Below, piece after piece: positions 18,064-26,600 of a stretch of 64,000 nucleotides of DNA. The notes beneath the pieces are model-generated. The model saw only the letters and a program-made list of their open reading frames with translations, ran no database searches and had not been told where the DNA came from. Source of the DNA: Luteolibacter yonseiensis. Its GTDB lineage: Bacteria; Verrucomicrobiota; Verrucomicrobiia; Verrucomicrobiales; Akkermansiaceae. Location of the stretch: NCBI RefSeq assembly GCF_016595465.1, contig NZ_JAENIK010000011.1:620001-684000 (forward strand), in the 5' to 3' direction. Made by a program: the position numbers and the translations under genes. Positions within the stretch are counted from its first letter, which is position 1. Each line of letters opens with the position of its first letter.

Positions 18064-18097
18064 GTCATCTTACCCAAGAGGTCATCTTACCCAAGAG
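18064..18097. repeat. Perfect 17-nt tandem duplication
   Basis: GTCATCTTACCCAAGAG occurs twice back to back (18064-18080 and 18081-18097) in the intergenic region ahead of the prepilin-like gene. It lies outside any plausible gene, about 50 nt before the candidate promoter. Confidence 0.95.
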
Positions 18098-18149
18098 GTG
18101 CGAAACGGGGCGCGATTTTCGCTGCTTTGAAAATCCACCAACTTCCTGC

Positions 18150-18177
18150 TTGCTAAGGAATTGGGCGGCGATACTTT
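18150..18177 (+). promoter_or_regulatory. Candidate promoter for the prepilin-like gene
   Basis: TTGCTA at 18150-18155 and TACTTT at 18172-18177 are 16 nt apart. This would give a leader of about 85 nt that includes two mutually exclusive short hairpins at 18221-18241. Confidence 0.4.
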
Positions 18178-18268
18178 TGTCCATTCTCTTCGATCCACAT
18201 CGTCGGGAATATATAAATCCGGGGCGATTTGCCCCAATCGCATAAGACCAAATAAACAATATAAACCT

Positions 18269-18964
18269 ATGAAAACCAATCACAGAATGCGTCGTGGTTT
18301 CACCCTGGTGGAACTTCTCGTCGTCATCGTCATCATCGCGGCGCTTGCCGGTCTCACCGCTCCCATGGTCATCCGCCAACGTAAGAAGGCCGACCAAACG
18401 GAAGCCGTCAACAACGCCCGCCAGATCGGACTCGCACTTTTCGAGTTCGAGACGGAATACGGCAACTTCCCTGACGACGATACCGCCAAGGTCGTCGCCG
18501 AGAACACCGAGAGCACCGCTTCCAGCGGCCCGGACGCGAACTCCAAGTTCCGTCAGTTGATCCGCGCGGGCATCGCCCAATCGGAAACGATGTTCTACGC
18601 GAAGACGGTTTACACCAAGAAGCCTGACAACAACTTCAACGATGATTCGAAAGCACTCGAAAACGGTGAAGTCGGCTTCTCCATCATGATGAAATCCGAC
18701 GGCAAAGGCCTGAGCGCCGCCGGCAACCCATCCCGTCCGATCTGCGCGACTCCGTTCACCCAAGCTCTTGCCGGTGAATTCGACTACGACATGTACGACG
18801 GCAAGGCGGTTGTGCTGAAGCTCGACAACAGCGTTACCTCCCTGAACATCATCAAGTCCAGCGGTGCGGTCAAAATGAACGGCAAGAATCTCACCCAAGA
18901 CGGTGAGGACACCGTTTGGGGTGCTCAGAACTCCGTGCAATGGGCTTATCCGAAGTCCAAGTAA
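18269..18964 (+). CDS. Prepilin-like protein (type II secretion / pseudopilin family)
   Basis: The ATG at 18269 gives a 231-residue protein with a type III signal: MKTNHRMRRG followed by FTLVELLVVIVIIAAL, with the processing site at G-F and Glu at +5 of the mature protein. The rest is a variable globular domain of about 190 residues with two cysteine-poor, charged segments. Such stand-alone pseudopilins are numerous in Verrucomicrobia and Planctomycetes and need a distant peptidase and assembly machinery. An ATG further upstream (18161) would precede the signal with non-hydrophobic sequence and is not used here. A terminator follows at 18992. Confidence 0.88.
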   Translation: MKTNHRMRRGFTLVELLVVIVIIAALAGLTAPMVIRQRKKADQTEAVNNARQIGLALFEFETEYGNFPDDDTAKVVAENTESTASSGPDANSKFRQLIRAGIAQSETMFYAKTVYTKKPDNNFNDDSKALENGEVGFSIMMKSDGKGLSAAGNPSRPICATPFTQALAGEFDYDMYDGKAVVLKLDNSVTSLNIIKSSGAVKMNGKNLTQDGEDTVWGAQNSVQWAYPKSK

Positions 18965-18991
18965 TTCCTGATTGCTGACCAATCAGTCCTG

Positions 18992-19024
18992 CCGGGAGGC
19001 CCACCGTGGCCTCCCGGTTTTTTT
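18992..19024 (+). terminator. Intrinsic terminator after the prepilin-like gene
   Basis: A 10-bp GC-rich stem (18992-19001 with 19008-19017) is followed directly by eight T residues. Confidence 0.93.
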
Positions 19025-19059
19025 GTGCCTCCACGGCCGGACATAATCGCCCGCGGCTC

Positions 19060-19087
19060 TTGCCTCCGGAAGGGGAACGGCTAGCTT
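19060..19087 (+). promoter_or_regulatory. Candidate promoter for alr
   Basis: TTGCCT at 19060-19065 and TAGCTT at 19082-19087 are separated by 16 nt. Transcription would begin at about 19094, so an alr mRNA starting at GTG 19095 would be nearly leaderless. Confidence 0.4.
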
Positions 19088-19088
19088 C

Positions 19089-20204
19089 GTGGGCGTGAAC
19101 GAAATCTTTCCAGTGTCTCCGCCGCGCGCATGGGCGGAGATCGACCTTGGTGCCCTGAGGAGAAACCTGTCCGTCGCCCGTGAAGCCATCGGCGGAGCAC
19201 AGATGGCGGTGGTGAAGGCGGGTGCCTATGGGCACGGTTTGGAGGAAATCGCGAGAGCTCTGGCGACCGAGGACATCGCGTTTTTCGGAGTTGCGAATGT
19301 GGGGGAGGCCCGCCGCATCCGGAATGCGGGGGTGGATACCCGGATTTACCTGCTTGGAGCGACATGGGCGGAAGAGCGCGAGGAAATCGTCGCCCGGGAG
19401 TGGACTCCGTGCATATCCTCAATCGAGGAGGCCGGGCAGTTCAACCGCCTTGCCGCCGCACGGGGCATAAGGCTGAAAGTCCATCTTGCGGTGGACACCG
19501 GTATGGGACGCGGAGGCTTTGTGGCGGAGAATCTCCCCGAAACGCTGGCATTGCTGGAGCGACTGGAACATTTGGAAATCGAAGGACTCGGCTCGCATCT
19601 GCCATCCGCCGATGAGGACCGTGATTTCACCCTGCGGCAGTTTGAGGAGTTTCACGCCATTCTCGCCAGCCTGGGTGGTGCGTCGCGGTTCAAGTGGGTC
19701 CATCTTGCGAACAGCGCCGGTTTGCTCGGCTATTCGGCCGGCGATTGCAATCTTTCCAGGCCGGGCCTGATGCTTTATGGAATCTCCCCGCTGGATGGTT
19801 TTCAGGCCAGGCTGTCCACCGTGATGACCCTCAAGTCCCGGGTCACGCTGGTGCGGACATTGCCCGCAGGTCACGGGGTTTCATACGGGCGCCAGTTCGT
19901 CACCAGGCGCGAAACCCGGGTGGCCACCATCGGCATCGGCTATGGCGACGGCTACCCCCGTCATGTTTCGGGAAAAGGGGCGGATGTGTGGATCCGTGGC
20001 CGCCGCCTGCCCATCCTCGGCCGGGTCACCATGGACCAGATGATGGTGGACGTCACGGATGCCGGCGATGTTTGTGAAGGGGATGAGGTGGAAATTTTCG
20101 GGCCGAATATTCCGGTGACGGAGATCGCGGCGAAGGGGGAAACCATCGTATGGGAGATTTTCACCGGGATCACTCCCCGGGTGATGCGGTGCTACCTGGA
20201 TTGA
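19089..20204 (+). CDS. alr: Alanine racemase
   Basis: The enzyme makes D-alanine for peptidoglycan. The PLP lysine is K43 in VVKAGAYGHG (the aspartate common after the lysine is glycine here). The catalytic tyrosine of the opposite face is Y266 (SYGRQF). Late landmarks are GYGDGYPRHVSGKG and GRVTMDQMMVDVTD. Length 371 is normal. The GTG at 19089 or the in-frame GTG at 19095 (VNEIFPVSPPRAWAEIDLGAL-like context) could be the start; the candidate promoter favours the second. A bidirectional terminator separates it from the convergent RRM gene. Confidence 0.96.
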   Translation: MGVNEIFPVSPPRAWAEIDLGALRRNLSVAREAIGGAQMAVVKAGAYGHGLEEIARALATEDIAFFGVANVGEARRIRNAGVDTRIYLLGATWAEEREEIVAREWTPCISSIEEAGQFNRLAAARGIRLKVHLAVDTGMGRGGFVAENLPETLALLERLEHLEIEGLGSHLPSADEDRDFTLRQFEEFHAILASLGGASRFKWVHLANSAGLLGYSAGDCNLSRPGLMLYGISPLDGFQARLSTVMTLKSRVTLVRTLPAGHGVSYGRQFVTRRETRVATIGIGYGDGYPRHVSGKGADVWIRGRRLPILGRVTMDQMMVDVTDAGDVCEGDEVEIFGPNIPVTEIAAKGETIVWEIFTGITPRVMRCYLD

Positions 20205-20211
20205 AACGAAA

Positions 20212-20246
20212 CACCCGGTTTCCTCTGAAGAAAACCGGGTGCTTTT
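20212..20246. terminator. Bidirectional terminator between alr and the RRM gene
   Basis: A 10-bp stem (20212-20221 with 20232-20241) carries CTTTT on the plus side and a T-rich run on the minus side. It serves both convergent genes. Confidence 0.88.
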
Positions 20247-20270
20247 AAAAGTTATGATGAAAACGGAGGA

Positions 20271-20750
20271 TCAATCCCAACCGCCGCCGCCGCCACCTTT
20301 GTAGCCGCCGCCGCCCTTGTAGCCGCCGTCGCCTTTGTAGCCACCGCCGCCACGACGATCTCCGCCGTAACCGCCGCCGCCACCACCACGGCGCTCACCG
20401 CCGTAGCCACCGCCGCCACCACCGTAGCCGCCGCCACCACCACCGCGGCGCTCGCCGCCGTAGCCACCACCACCGCCGCCACCGGAGCGGAAGCCGCCGG
20501 GCTTGGATTCTTTCGGCTCGGAGGCATTCACGCGGAGTGCGCGGCCTTGATAGTCGTAACCGTTGAGTGCTTCGATAGAAGCGTTCAGTTGGCTCTGGTC
20601 GCCGAGGGTGACGAAAGCAAACCCCTTGGATCTGCCAGTCTCACGGTCGGTGATGATTTTAACCCGTTCGACAGGTCCATAAGCGGCGAAGAGGCCTGAA
20701 ACGTCTTCTTCAGTAGCGGAGTAGGGCAGGTTGCCCACGTAGATGTCCAT
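20271..20750 (-). CDS. Glycine-rich RNA-binding protein (single RRM)
   Basis: Residues 1-80 form an RNA recognition motif with RNP2 (IYVGNLPYSA) at the start and RNP1 (KGFAFVTL) near residue 43. The remaining 80 residues are almost wholly glycine, in repeats of the type GGYGGERRGGGG and later GGYKGGGG, closing with WD. Such RRM plus RGG-like proteins bind single-stranded RNA and are often cold-induced. The 5' leader is about 100 nt long with a promoter at 20857-20885 and a hairpin (20767-20805), which would fit post-transcriptional control. Total length is 159. Confidence 0.94.
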   Translation of the reverse strand: MDIYVGNLPYSATEEDVSGLFAAYGPVERVKIITDRETGRSKGFAFVTLGDQSQLNASIEALNGYDYQGRALRVNASEPKESKPGGFRSGGGGGGGYGGERRGGGGGGYGGGGGGYGGERRGGGGGGYGGDRRGGGGYKGDGGYKGGGGYKGGGGGGWD

Positions 20751-20766
20751 TTTTGTCTGTTCTTAA

Positions 20767-20805
20767 TACGCCATCACATTCAACACTTCCTGAGACCATG
20801 GCGTA
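20767..20805 (-). promoter_or_regulatory. Hairpin in the leader of the RRM gene
   Basis: TACGCCAT (20767-20774) pairs exactly with ATGGCGTA (20798-20805) around a 23-nt loop, ending about 17 nt ahead of the start codon in the transcript. It is seen directly; a regulatory role is inferred. Confidence 0.45.
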
Positions 20806-20856
20806 AGAGACCAGACGAAGCGCGCCCCTCTGCGAATTTGCAGAATGGACGTCATG

Positions 20857-20885
20857 CCTTTACCTGCCGGAACGAGGGTTGGCAA
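20857..20885 (-). promoter_or_regulatory. Candidate promoter for the RRM gene
   Basis: On the minus strand TTGCCA (20885-20880) is followed after 17 nt by TAAAGG (20862-20857). Transcription would start about 100 nt ahead of the coding region. Confidence 0.5.
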
Positions 20886-20940
20886 GAAATGATTTTTTGC
20901 GGATTTTCCGCGGATGCCCGGCCCGTTCGCATCCGGGCAT

Positions 20941-20973
20941 AAAAAAACGGATGCCGCAGGGCATCCGTTTTTT
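20941..20973. terminator. Terminator after rpsU
   Basis: An 8-bp stem (20947-20954 with 20961-20968) is flanked by an A run on the left and a T run on the right, so it can act on the minus strand for rpsU. Confidence 0.88.
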
Positions 20974-20998
20974 CCCGATTTTTGCGGAACCTGGAAAA

Positions 20999-21223
20999 TT
21001 ATTCAGCTGTTTCAGCGGTGGCTGCCGGTGCGTTCGAGTAGCGCCAACGGATCTTGTTGCGCTTGGATGCGGAACGAAGCTTGCGTTGCTTGCGCTCGGT
21101 CGGCGTCTCAAATGCGCGGCGGCGGCGCATTTCTTCGAGGATGCCCTCGGTATCAAGCTTGGTCTTGAGGCGTTTCAGAGCACGGTCAACGGGCTCGCCT
21201 TTTTTCATGATCACTCCACGCAT
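20999..21223 (-). CDS. rpsU: 30S ribosomal protein S21
   Basis: The 74-residue protein has the S21 core KKGEPVDRALKRLKTKLDTEGILEEMRRRRAFETPTERKQRK-like (only pattern given) and ends in a short alanine/threonine tail. The ATG at 21223 gives an N-terminus (MRGVIMKKGEPVD) of normal length. The leader contains three CCAA repeats and no Shine-Dalgarno. S21 is placed near the anti-Shine-Dalgarno on the ribosome, so loss of that signal is of interest. A promoter-like TTGACA/CATCTA pair lies upstream and a terminator downstream; the gene is monocistronic. Confidence 0.96.
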   Translation of the reverse strand: MRGVIMKKGEPVDRALKRLKTKLDTEGILEEMRRRRAFETPTERKQRKLRSASKRNKIRWRYSNAPAATAETAE

Positions 21224-21274
21224 GCGATGATATTTGGTTGGTTGGTTTGGTTCCGCAGTTTCTTCGGGGCGCGG

Positions 21275-21303
21275 TAGATGCGGGATGCGCCGCGTTTTGT
21301 CAA
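21275..21303 (-). promoter_or_regulatory. Candidate promoter for rpsU
   Basis: On the minus strand a consensus TTGACA (21303-21298) is followed after 17 nt by CATCTA (21280-21275), about 50 nt ahead of the start codon. Confidence 0.5.
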
Positions 21304-21338
21304 CACAGAACCCGGCGGTTTTTTGAAAAAACGGGGGC

Positions 21339-21367
21339 TTGCTATGGTGGGGGATGTCGCGTATTGA
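21339..21367 (+). promoter_or_regulatory. Candidate promoter for the desaturase
   Basis: TTGCTA at 21339-21344 and TATTGA at 21362-21367 are 17 nt apart. The leader would be about 80 nt. Confidence 0.45.
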
Positions 21368-21453
21368 GCCTCGTCCTTCCGCTATTGTTGTGCGATTGCA
21401 ACGACCGCCCGGTTAAACATCCGGCTGCGTGAGGCTCTCAAAACGAAAATCAC

Positions 21454-22581
21454 ATGTATCGAATCCCATTCGACCGGGTGAATTGGACGACAAGTTCATT
21501 TCTCATCGGCACCGCCCTCATCGCCCTCGTCGGCGTTCCCATCTACCTCTTCAAGGTTGGCCTGGATTGGTTCCAGTTCGCGATGTTCTTCTTCTATGTC
21601 ACCGCGACAATGATGAGCATCACCGTCGGCTACCACCGCCTGTTCTCTCACCTGTCCTTCAAGGCGAAACTGCCCGTCAGGCTCTTCACCCTCATTTTCG
21701 GGGCCTGTGCGTTCGAAAACTCCTGTTTGAACTGGGCCTCGGACCACCGCCGCCATCACAAGCACGTCGATCATGACGAGGATCCTTATGATATTTCCAA
21801 AGGCTTCTTCTGGGCCCATATCGGCTGGCTGCTCTTCAAGCTCAATCCCGAGCCTCCGATGGACAACGTCGCGGACCTCCGCAAGGACAAGTGGGTGATG
21901 CTCCAGCACGATTATGTGCACTGGATCGGTCTCGTCGTAGGGATCGTCATTCCGACCGCGCTTGGGTATGCATGGAACGCCTCGCAAGGCCTTGATCCCT
22001 GGATGGGCGCGCTTGGCGGTTTCCTCATCCCCGGCATCGCCCGTATCGTTGTCGCCCAGCATTGCACCTTCTTCATCAACTCGCTCTGCCACACCGTCGG
22101 CCGCCAGCCTTACTCCACCACCCACAGCGCGCGTGACAGCGCGATCATGGCGTTCCTCACCTTCGGCGAGGGCTATCACAACTATCACCACGAATTCCAG
22201 CATGACTACCGCAACGGCGTGAAGCCATGGCAGTGGGATCCGAGCAAGTGGACCATCTGGACGCTCTCCAAGCTCGGTTTGGTCGACGGTCTCCGCCGTG
22301 TGCCGGACGGCCGCATCCTGCTAGCCGAAATGGGCGAGGCCCGCCGGAAGGCCCAGAAGCACCTCGCCGAAATGCGGGAGCATCCACATCACTCGCCCGC
22401 CCATCGCGCGGCGGACGCCATGCACGAGCTTGTTGAAAAGCTCTCGGCGAACTATCACGAACTTGAAAAATCCGTCGCCGACCGCGTCCAGCTCTCGCGC
22501 GAGGTGCTCAACGCCTGGCAGGATGAAACCCGCAGCCTGATGCGCGAACTCCGCCGCACCAAGGCCTCCGCCTCCGCCTGA
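21454..22581 (+). CDS. Acyl-CoA / fatty acid desaturase (delta-9 type)
   Basis: This integral membrane di-iron enzyme introduces a double bond into acyl chains. The three histidine boxes are visible: HRLFSH (H61-H66), HRRHH (H98-H102) and HNYHH (H242-H246). Hydrophobic segments lie near residues 12-50, 155-175 and 190-205. After about residue 290 there is an extra soluble tail of some 85 residues, rich in charged residues and probably helical, which bacterial delta-9 enzymes usually lack or have shorter. It stands alone with its own promoter and a strong terminator. Confidence 0.94.
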   Translation: MYRIPFDRVNWTTSSFLIGTALIALVGVPIYLFKVGLDWFQFAMFFFYVTATMMSITVGYHRLFSHLSFKAKLPVRLFTLIFGACAFENSCLNWASDHRRHHKHVDHDEDPYDISKGFFWAHIGWLLFKLNPEPPMDNVADLRKDKWVMLQHDYVHWIGLVVGIVIPTALGYAWNASQGLDPWMGALGGFLIPGIARIVVAQHCTFFINSLCHTVGRQPYSTTHSARDSAIMAFLTFGEGYHNYHHEFQHDYRNGVKPWQWDPSKWTIWTLSKLGLVDGLRRVPDGRILLAEMGEARRKAQKHLAEMREHPHHSPAHRAADAMHELVEKLSANYHELEKSVADRVQLSREVLNAWQDETRSLMRELRRTKASASA

Positions 22582-22603
22582 TTTTCCATCCACCCTCTTC
22601 AAG

Positions 22604-22639
22604 ACGCCCCGTCACCGCAAGGTGACGGGGTGTTTTTTT
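22604..22639 (+). terminator. Intrinsic terminator after the desaturase
   Basis: The core 10-bp stem (22607-22616 with 22621-22630) is extended by three pairs, has a GCAA loop and is followed by TGTTTTTTT. Confidence 0.93.
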
Positions 22640-22709
22640 GCCGGAAAGGTTCACGGTCCTTCCATTTTCATGGCGGTCCGGGTCCTGCCGGACCATCCTG
22701 TGTGAAAAC

Positions 22710-23669
22710 GTGGACGATCATTTCTCAAAAATCGCGAAGCAGTATGTAAGGGGAAGGATGGGCTACCCGGACGAGTTGTACCAATTTCTCGCCAACCGGT
22801 GTGGGGAGCGAAAGCTTGCCTGGGACTGTGCGTGTGGTTCCGGCCAGGCGTCGTTGGATCTCGCCCGGTTTTTCGAAGAGGTGATCGCCACCGACATCAG
22901 CGCGGAGTTGTTGACCCTGGCTGCGGGTCATCCGCAGGTTTCCTACCGGCAGGCGGCGGCGGAGGAATCAGGGATCGAGCCAGATTCCCTGGATCTGCTC
23001 GTCGTGGCGCAGGCGATCCATTGGTTCGACCTGCCGCGTTTTTGGCGGGAGGCGGCCCGTGTGTTGAAACCGGATGGCGTCCTTGCCTTCTGGGGTTACA
23101 ACTGGCCGCGGGTTTGTCCTGGCGTGGATCTGGTGCTGGAAAAGCTGAAGCAGGAAATCGCCCCCCATTGGCCGGAACGGAGCTCGATCCTGCACAACGG
23201 CTATCGCGACGTCGAACCACCATTCCAAAAGATAGACGCCCCTGCTTTTGAGATGTCGGTCATGTGGACGGTGGATGATTTCCTGTCCCACCTGCGTTCC
23301 TGGTCCGCGACCCGCTATTTCAATGAGCAGGAAGGGACCGACGTGGTGGAAAGACATGAGCGGGCCTTCCGTGAGGCATGGGGAGACGGCGGATCAGCAG
23401 TGGGGTGGCCGCTGGTTCTGAGGGTATTCAGAAAAGCCCGAGACCGGAACGTTCCACGTTCCGGTCCCGGTCATCTGGAGCGGGGTTATTTGCCCATGGC
23501 TCTCAGGCGGAGAAATCCCTTGTCCTCCACAGGCAGCCACGCGCGGCGTTGCTCGGTGATGCCATTGCTGGAAACCGGTGCGTCGTTTGTGGCGGGTGAC
23601 CAGGTGGTGAGGTCGCCGGTCTGTTGCGCGGTGAGTGTTGCGTCGTCCCGATCAAGGCGGAGCGTGTAG
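22710..23669 (+). CDS. Class I SAM-dependent methyltransferase
   Basis: From the likely GTG start at 22710 (VDDHFSKIAKQYVRGRMGYP-like) the protein shows motif I DCACGSGQASLDLA, an acidic VIATDIS, and LLVVAQAIHWFD, as in the ubiE/Methyltransf_11 group acting on small molecules. The part resembling relatives ends near 23440 (WPLVLRVFRK). The frame then stays open for about 75 codons, through a terminator hairpin and 184 nt into the antisense end of the CotH gene. The stop may have been lost, or the extension may be spurious. Substrate unknown. Confidence 0.8.
   Translation: MDDHFSKIAKQYVRGRMGYPDELYQFLANRCGERKLAWDCACGSGQASLDLARFFEEVIATDISAELLTLAAGHPQVSYRQAAAEESGIEPDSLDLLVVAQAIHWFDLPRFWREAARVLKPDGVLAFWGYNWPRVCPGVDLVLEKLKQEIAPHWPERSSILHNGYRDVEPPFQKIDAPAFEMSVMWTVDDFLSHLRSWSATRYFNEQEGTDVVERHERAFREAWGDGGSAVGWPLVLRVFRKARDRNVPRSGPGHLERGYLPMALRRRNPLSSTGSHARRCSVMPLLETGASFVAGDQVVRSPVCCAVSVASSRSRRSV
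23430..23466 (-). terminator. Terminator of the CotH/lamin-tail gene
   Basis: A 10-bp stem (23442-23451 with 23457-23466) is followed on the minus strand by TCGGGCTTTT. It lies inside the 3' extension of the plus-strand methyltransferase frame. Confidence 0.7.
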
Positions 23670-26600
23670 TCGAGCACGAAGCGCGGGGATCCGGCATTGT
23701 CTTGAACGGTCCCTGCGAGATTGTTCGGTGTGTTGGGATTCGTTCCCAAGAGATACTCCACGAGGTTGGTGAGTCCGTCCGAGTCGGCATCAAGCGAAGC
23801 TTCCCCATCGGCAGGTGTGGTGAAGTTTTCGATTTTCCACGCCAGATAGCCGCCGACGCCACCGCCCGGATTCGGAATCTGGCTTACCCACGCGGTCGGG
23901 TCGTTCGCTTGGCGGAAGATTCCAAGGCGGCGGATGGAGGAGCCGGTGCCGGACGCTCCGGTAGGCCAGGGGGCGGTGGAGAGATAATTCACCTCATCCT
24001 CGATCATCAGGCCGACATGGCCGGAATCCTGTGCCGGAGGAGGAACACGCCGTCTGAGGCGGGCGGTGCCTGCGGTATTTGAAAGGGTGTCGCCCGATGA
24101 CCACGGTCCGACGAGGCGCACTCCCGCCGCCACTCCATATTGCGAGCGGAAGGAGCTGGCGAGCGATGGAGAGAGAGCGGGATCGAAGGAGACGACGACG
24201 ATGGCCTCCGCCGGAGCCAGCGTGAAACCGACGGGGAAGTCGAAATCGACATCTCCACGCAGTGTCCAGCCGCCGAGGGGTTCCGGACCTGTTCCCGTAT
24301 TGGAAATTTCCACGAACTCAGGCGTCGCACCCGAGGGGTGGTAGTGGATCTCGCTGACCTGGACGCTGCCGATGCGCGGTGCGGAATTCGCGGCCGCCAA
24401 GGTGACGGAACCCAGTGGGACGATTCCACCGGTGCCGTTGGGAGAGCGGCCTTGGGAGACGTTCACCAGGGTGGGGGAGTAGTCTTCCTTCTGTTCGAAA
24501 TTCAGCAATTTGCCGCTCGTGGGGTCTGCGGAGATCAACCAGGTGGTTCCCCCCCGCGCTCCATCCAGCACGATGTCGGTATCGAGTTCCGCCGGTGTGG
24601 GATCGAAATCGCTGGCATTGAAAACCGCATAGCCGCCCGGGGCGAGCTGGGTGCCGTTCGGAATGCGGAACTGGCGGTAGCTGGTTTCCGTCGCCGCATC
24701 CACGCTGTTGCTGAGATACCAGCCGCTGATGTCCACATTGGAGCCGCCCGAATTGTATAGCTCGATGGCGTCCGGCGCGGACGTCCGGCTGGCCACGATT
24801 TCATTGATGACGGCGGAACCGCGGGTGGAATCCCCCGCACCGGGCGTACCATGCACGGCGGTGCTGGATTTCCATGAAAGCGGGTTGTTGTAGCCGCCGC
24901 CGATATAAACGAGCGAGCTGCCGGTGCCGTCCGCACGCGTCGGCCAATCACCTTCGTCGTCGAATTCAAGGTCGGCGAGAGTCGCACCGCTGCGGTCGAG
25001 GATGGTGATTTCCGCGCCTCCGTTGTCGAGAGAGCGGTAGCCGGACCAGGTGGCCGCCACCTTTGAGGCAGCTGTGGCGCCATAGCGGAGTTGGAAGGCT
25101 GCGAGGTTTTTCGCAATGACCGCGCGTTGTCCCGGCGCGAGCGAGTAGGCCGGAAGGCTGAAAGAAGAGACCGGCGCGTCCTTGACGAAGGAGATCCCCT
25201 CCAGATTGACGGGTGCGGCGGAGATGTTTTTCAGCTCGATCCACTCGAAATCCGAATCCGTCACGCCGGGAATGGCGGTGGTTTCGGCAGCCGTCGGTTC
25301 CAGCGGGTGGTAGTTCACCGCGCTGACCTCCAGGGTGGCGGCGGTGGCGTAGGTTTCATCCACCAGGTAGGTCGCCTCCGCCACGCCGCTCCAGTTGGTT
25401 GCGGGAGTGGCGTAGGAGCCGGTGCGGTAGGCCCGGGCGATGAGGCGCATGGAGGCTGGAATGGTGATTTGGCCGCTGGACGTCAGGGATGGCACGCCGG
25501 GGCGGATTCCGCCGCCGACCGCACGAGGGTCGGTGCCGTCGGTGGTGTAATAAACCGTGGTGCCCGCCGGGACGGTGATCGTCGTGGCGAGCCCCGCCGC
25601 GACAGGTCCCGAGGCTCGTGATATCGTGGGCAGTCCCGCCAACTGGCCGTCGATCCATGCCGCGCGGGCTGAGAGCCATGTTTTCATGGCGTTGGTCTCG
25701 AAGATGATGTCATTCGACGTGAGCGAGCCATACCACTTCCTGTAGTCACGCATGGCCGGATTCTCGGCGTCGGCTGGTTTGAACTCCGCGAGATATCCGT
25801 CCAGCACGGCGTTCACATTCTCGGTGGCGAGAGGACCTTTCCGCATCGCGTGCCAGCGGTCGACGTAGACTTGGCGGAATTCGACGTCCTGGAAAAGCCA
25901 CTGCCACCATGAGTAGTTGAAATAGTAGGTGGCGTCACCCGTGCCCCGCCAGCCGGTTGGATCGGCGTCGCGGTTGTCCCCGGTATCGGTATTGTTGACG
26001 GAGCGATCGAAGTCCCAGACGGGGCCGGCGGCTATTTTCTCGTTACGGTCCTTATGAAAATAGGCGCTGAGACGGAGGCCATCCACATTTTTGGTGAAGG
26101 TGGAGAAGAGGTTGTGGTCCGCCCAGGCTGCCGAGTCGATGTAGTTGCGGTAGTTCCGGGTGGTGAAGTTGGCGGCCGCCTCGCTGGCGACCGCGTTTTC
26201 AAACTGTTGGAAATAGTTCTGCAGGTAAGCGGACTGCGATGTGTCGAGCGATGCGAGTTTCGGACGGTGGATGACCAGTTTGCAACCATCGTTGTTCGGC
26301 AGGCCCCGGGTGGTGTACCATGAAAACTCATCCGCCTCGGCAGGGTCCACTTTGAAAATATAGCCACCGCTGATATTCGGTTCTGTGGTGTCCGCGGTTT
26401 CGAGTTTGGCGATGTCAACACGGTCCGGGGCGTTGCGGATGGTTTCGCAGAGAACATAAACGCCGCGGTAGTCCGTGTATTCAAGACTGTCGCCATCCTG
26501 GTTGAAGTAAACTTCGACGAGGCGGGTCCGCGGTGCCCAGCGTCCCGCCTGGCGGCTGAGTTCGTAAATAAATGCGTTCCGCATGAAGGCGCGGTCGAAG

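Noticed and set aside
20276..20500. Periodic sequence resembling a repeat array or CRISPR
   Set aside because: The period comes from glycine codons in the RGG-like tail of the RRM protein; the units are short and irregular, with no spacers.
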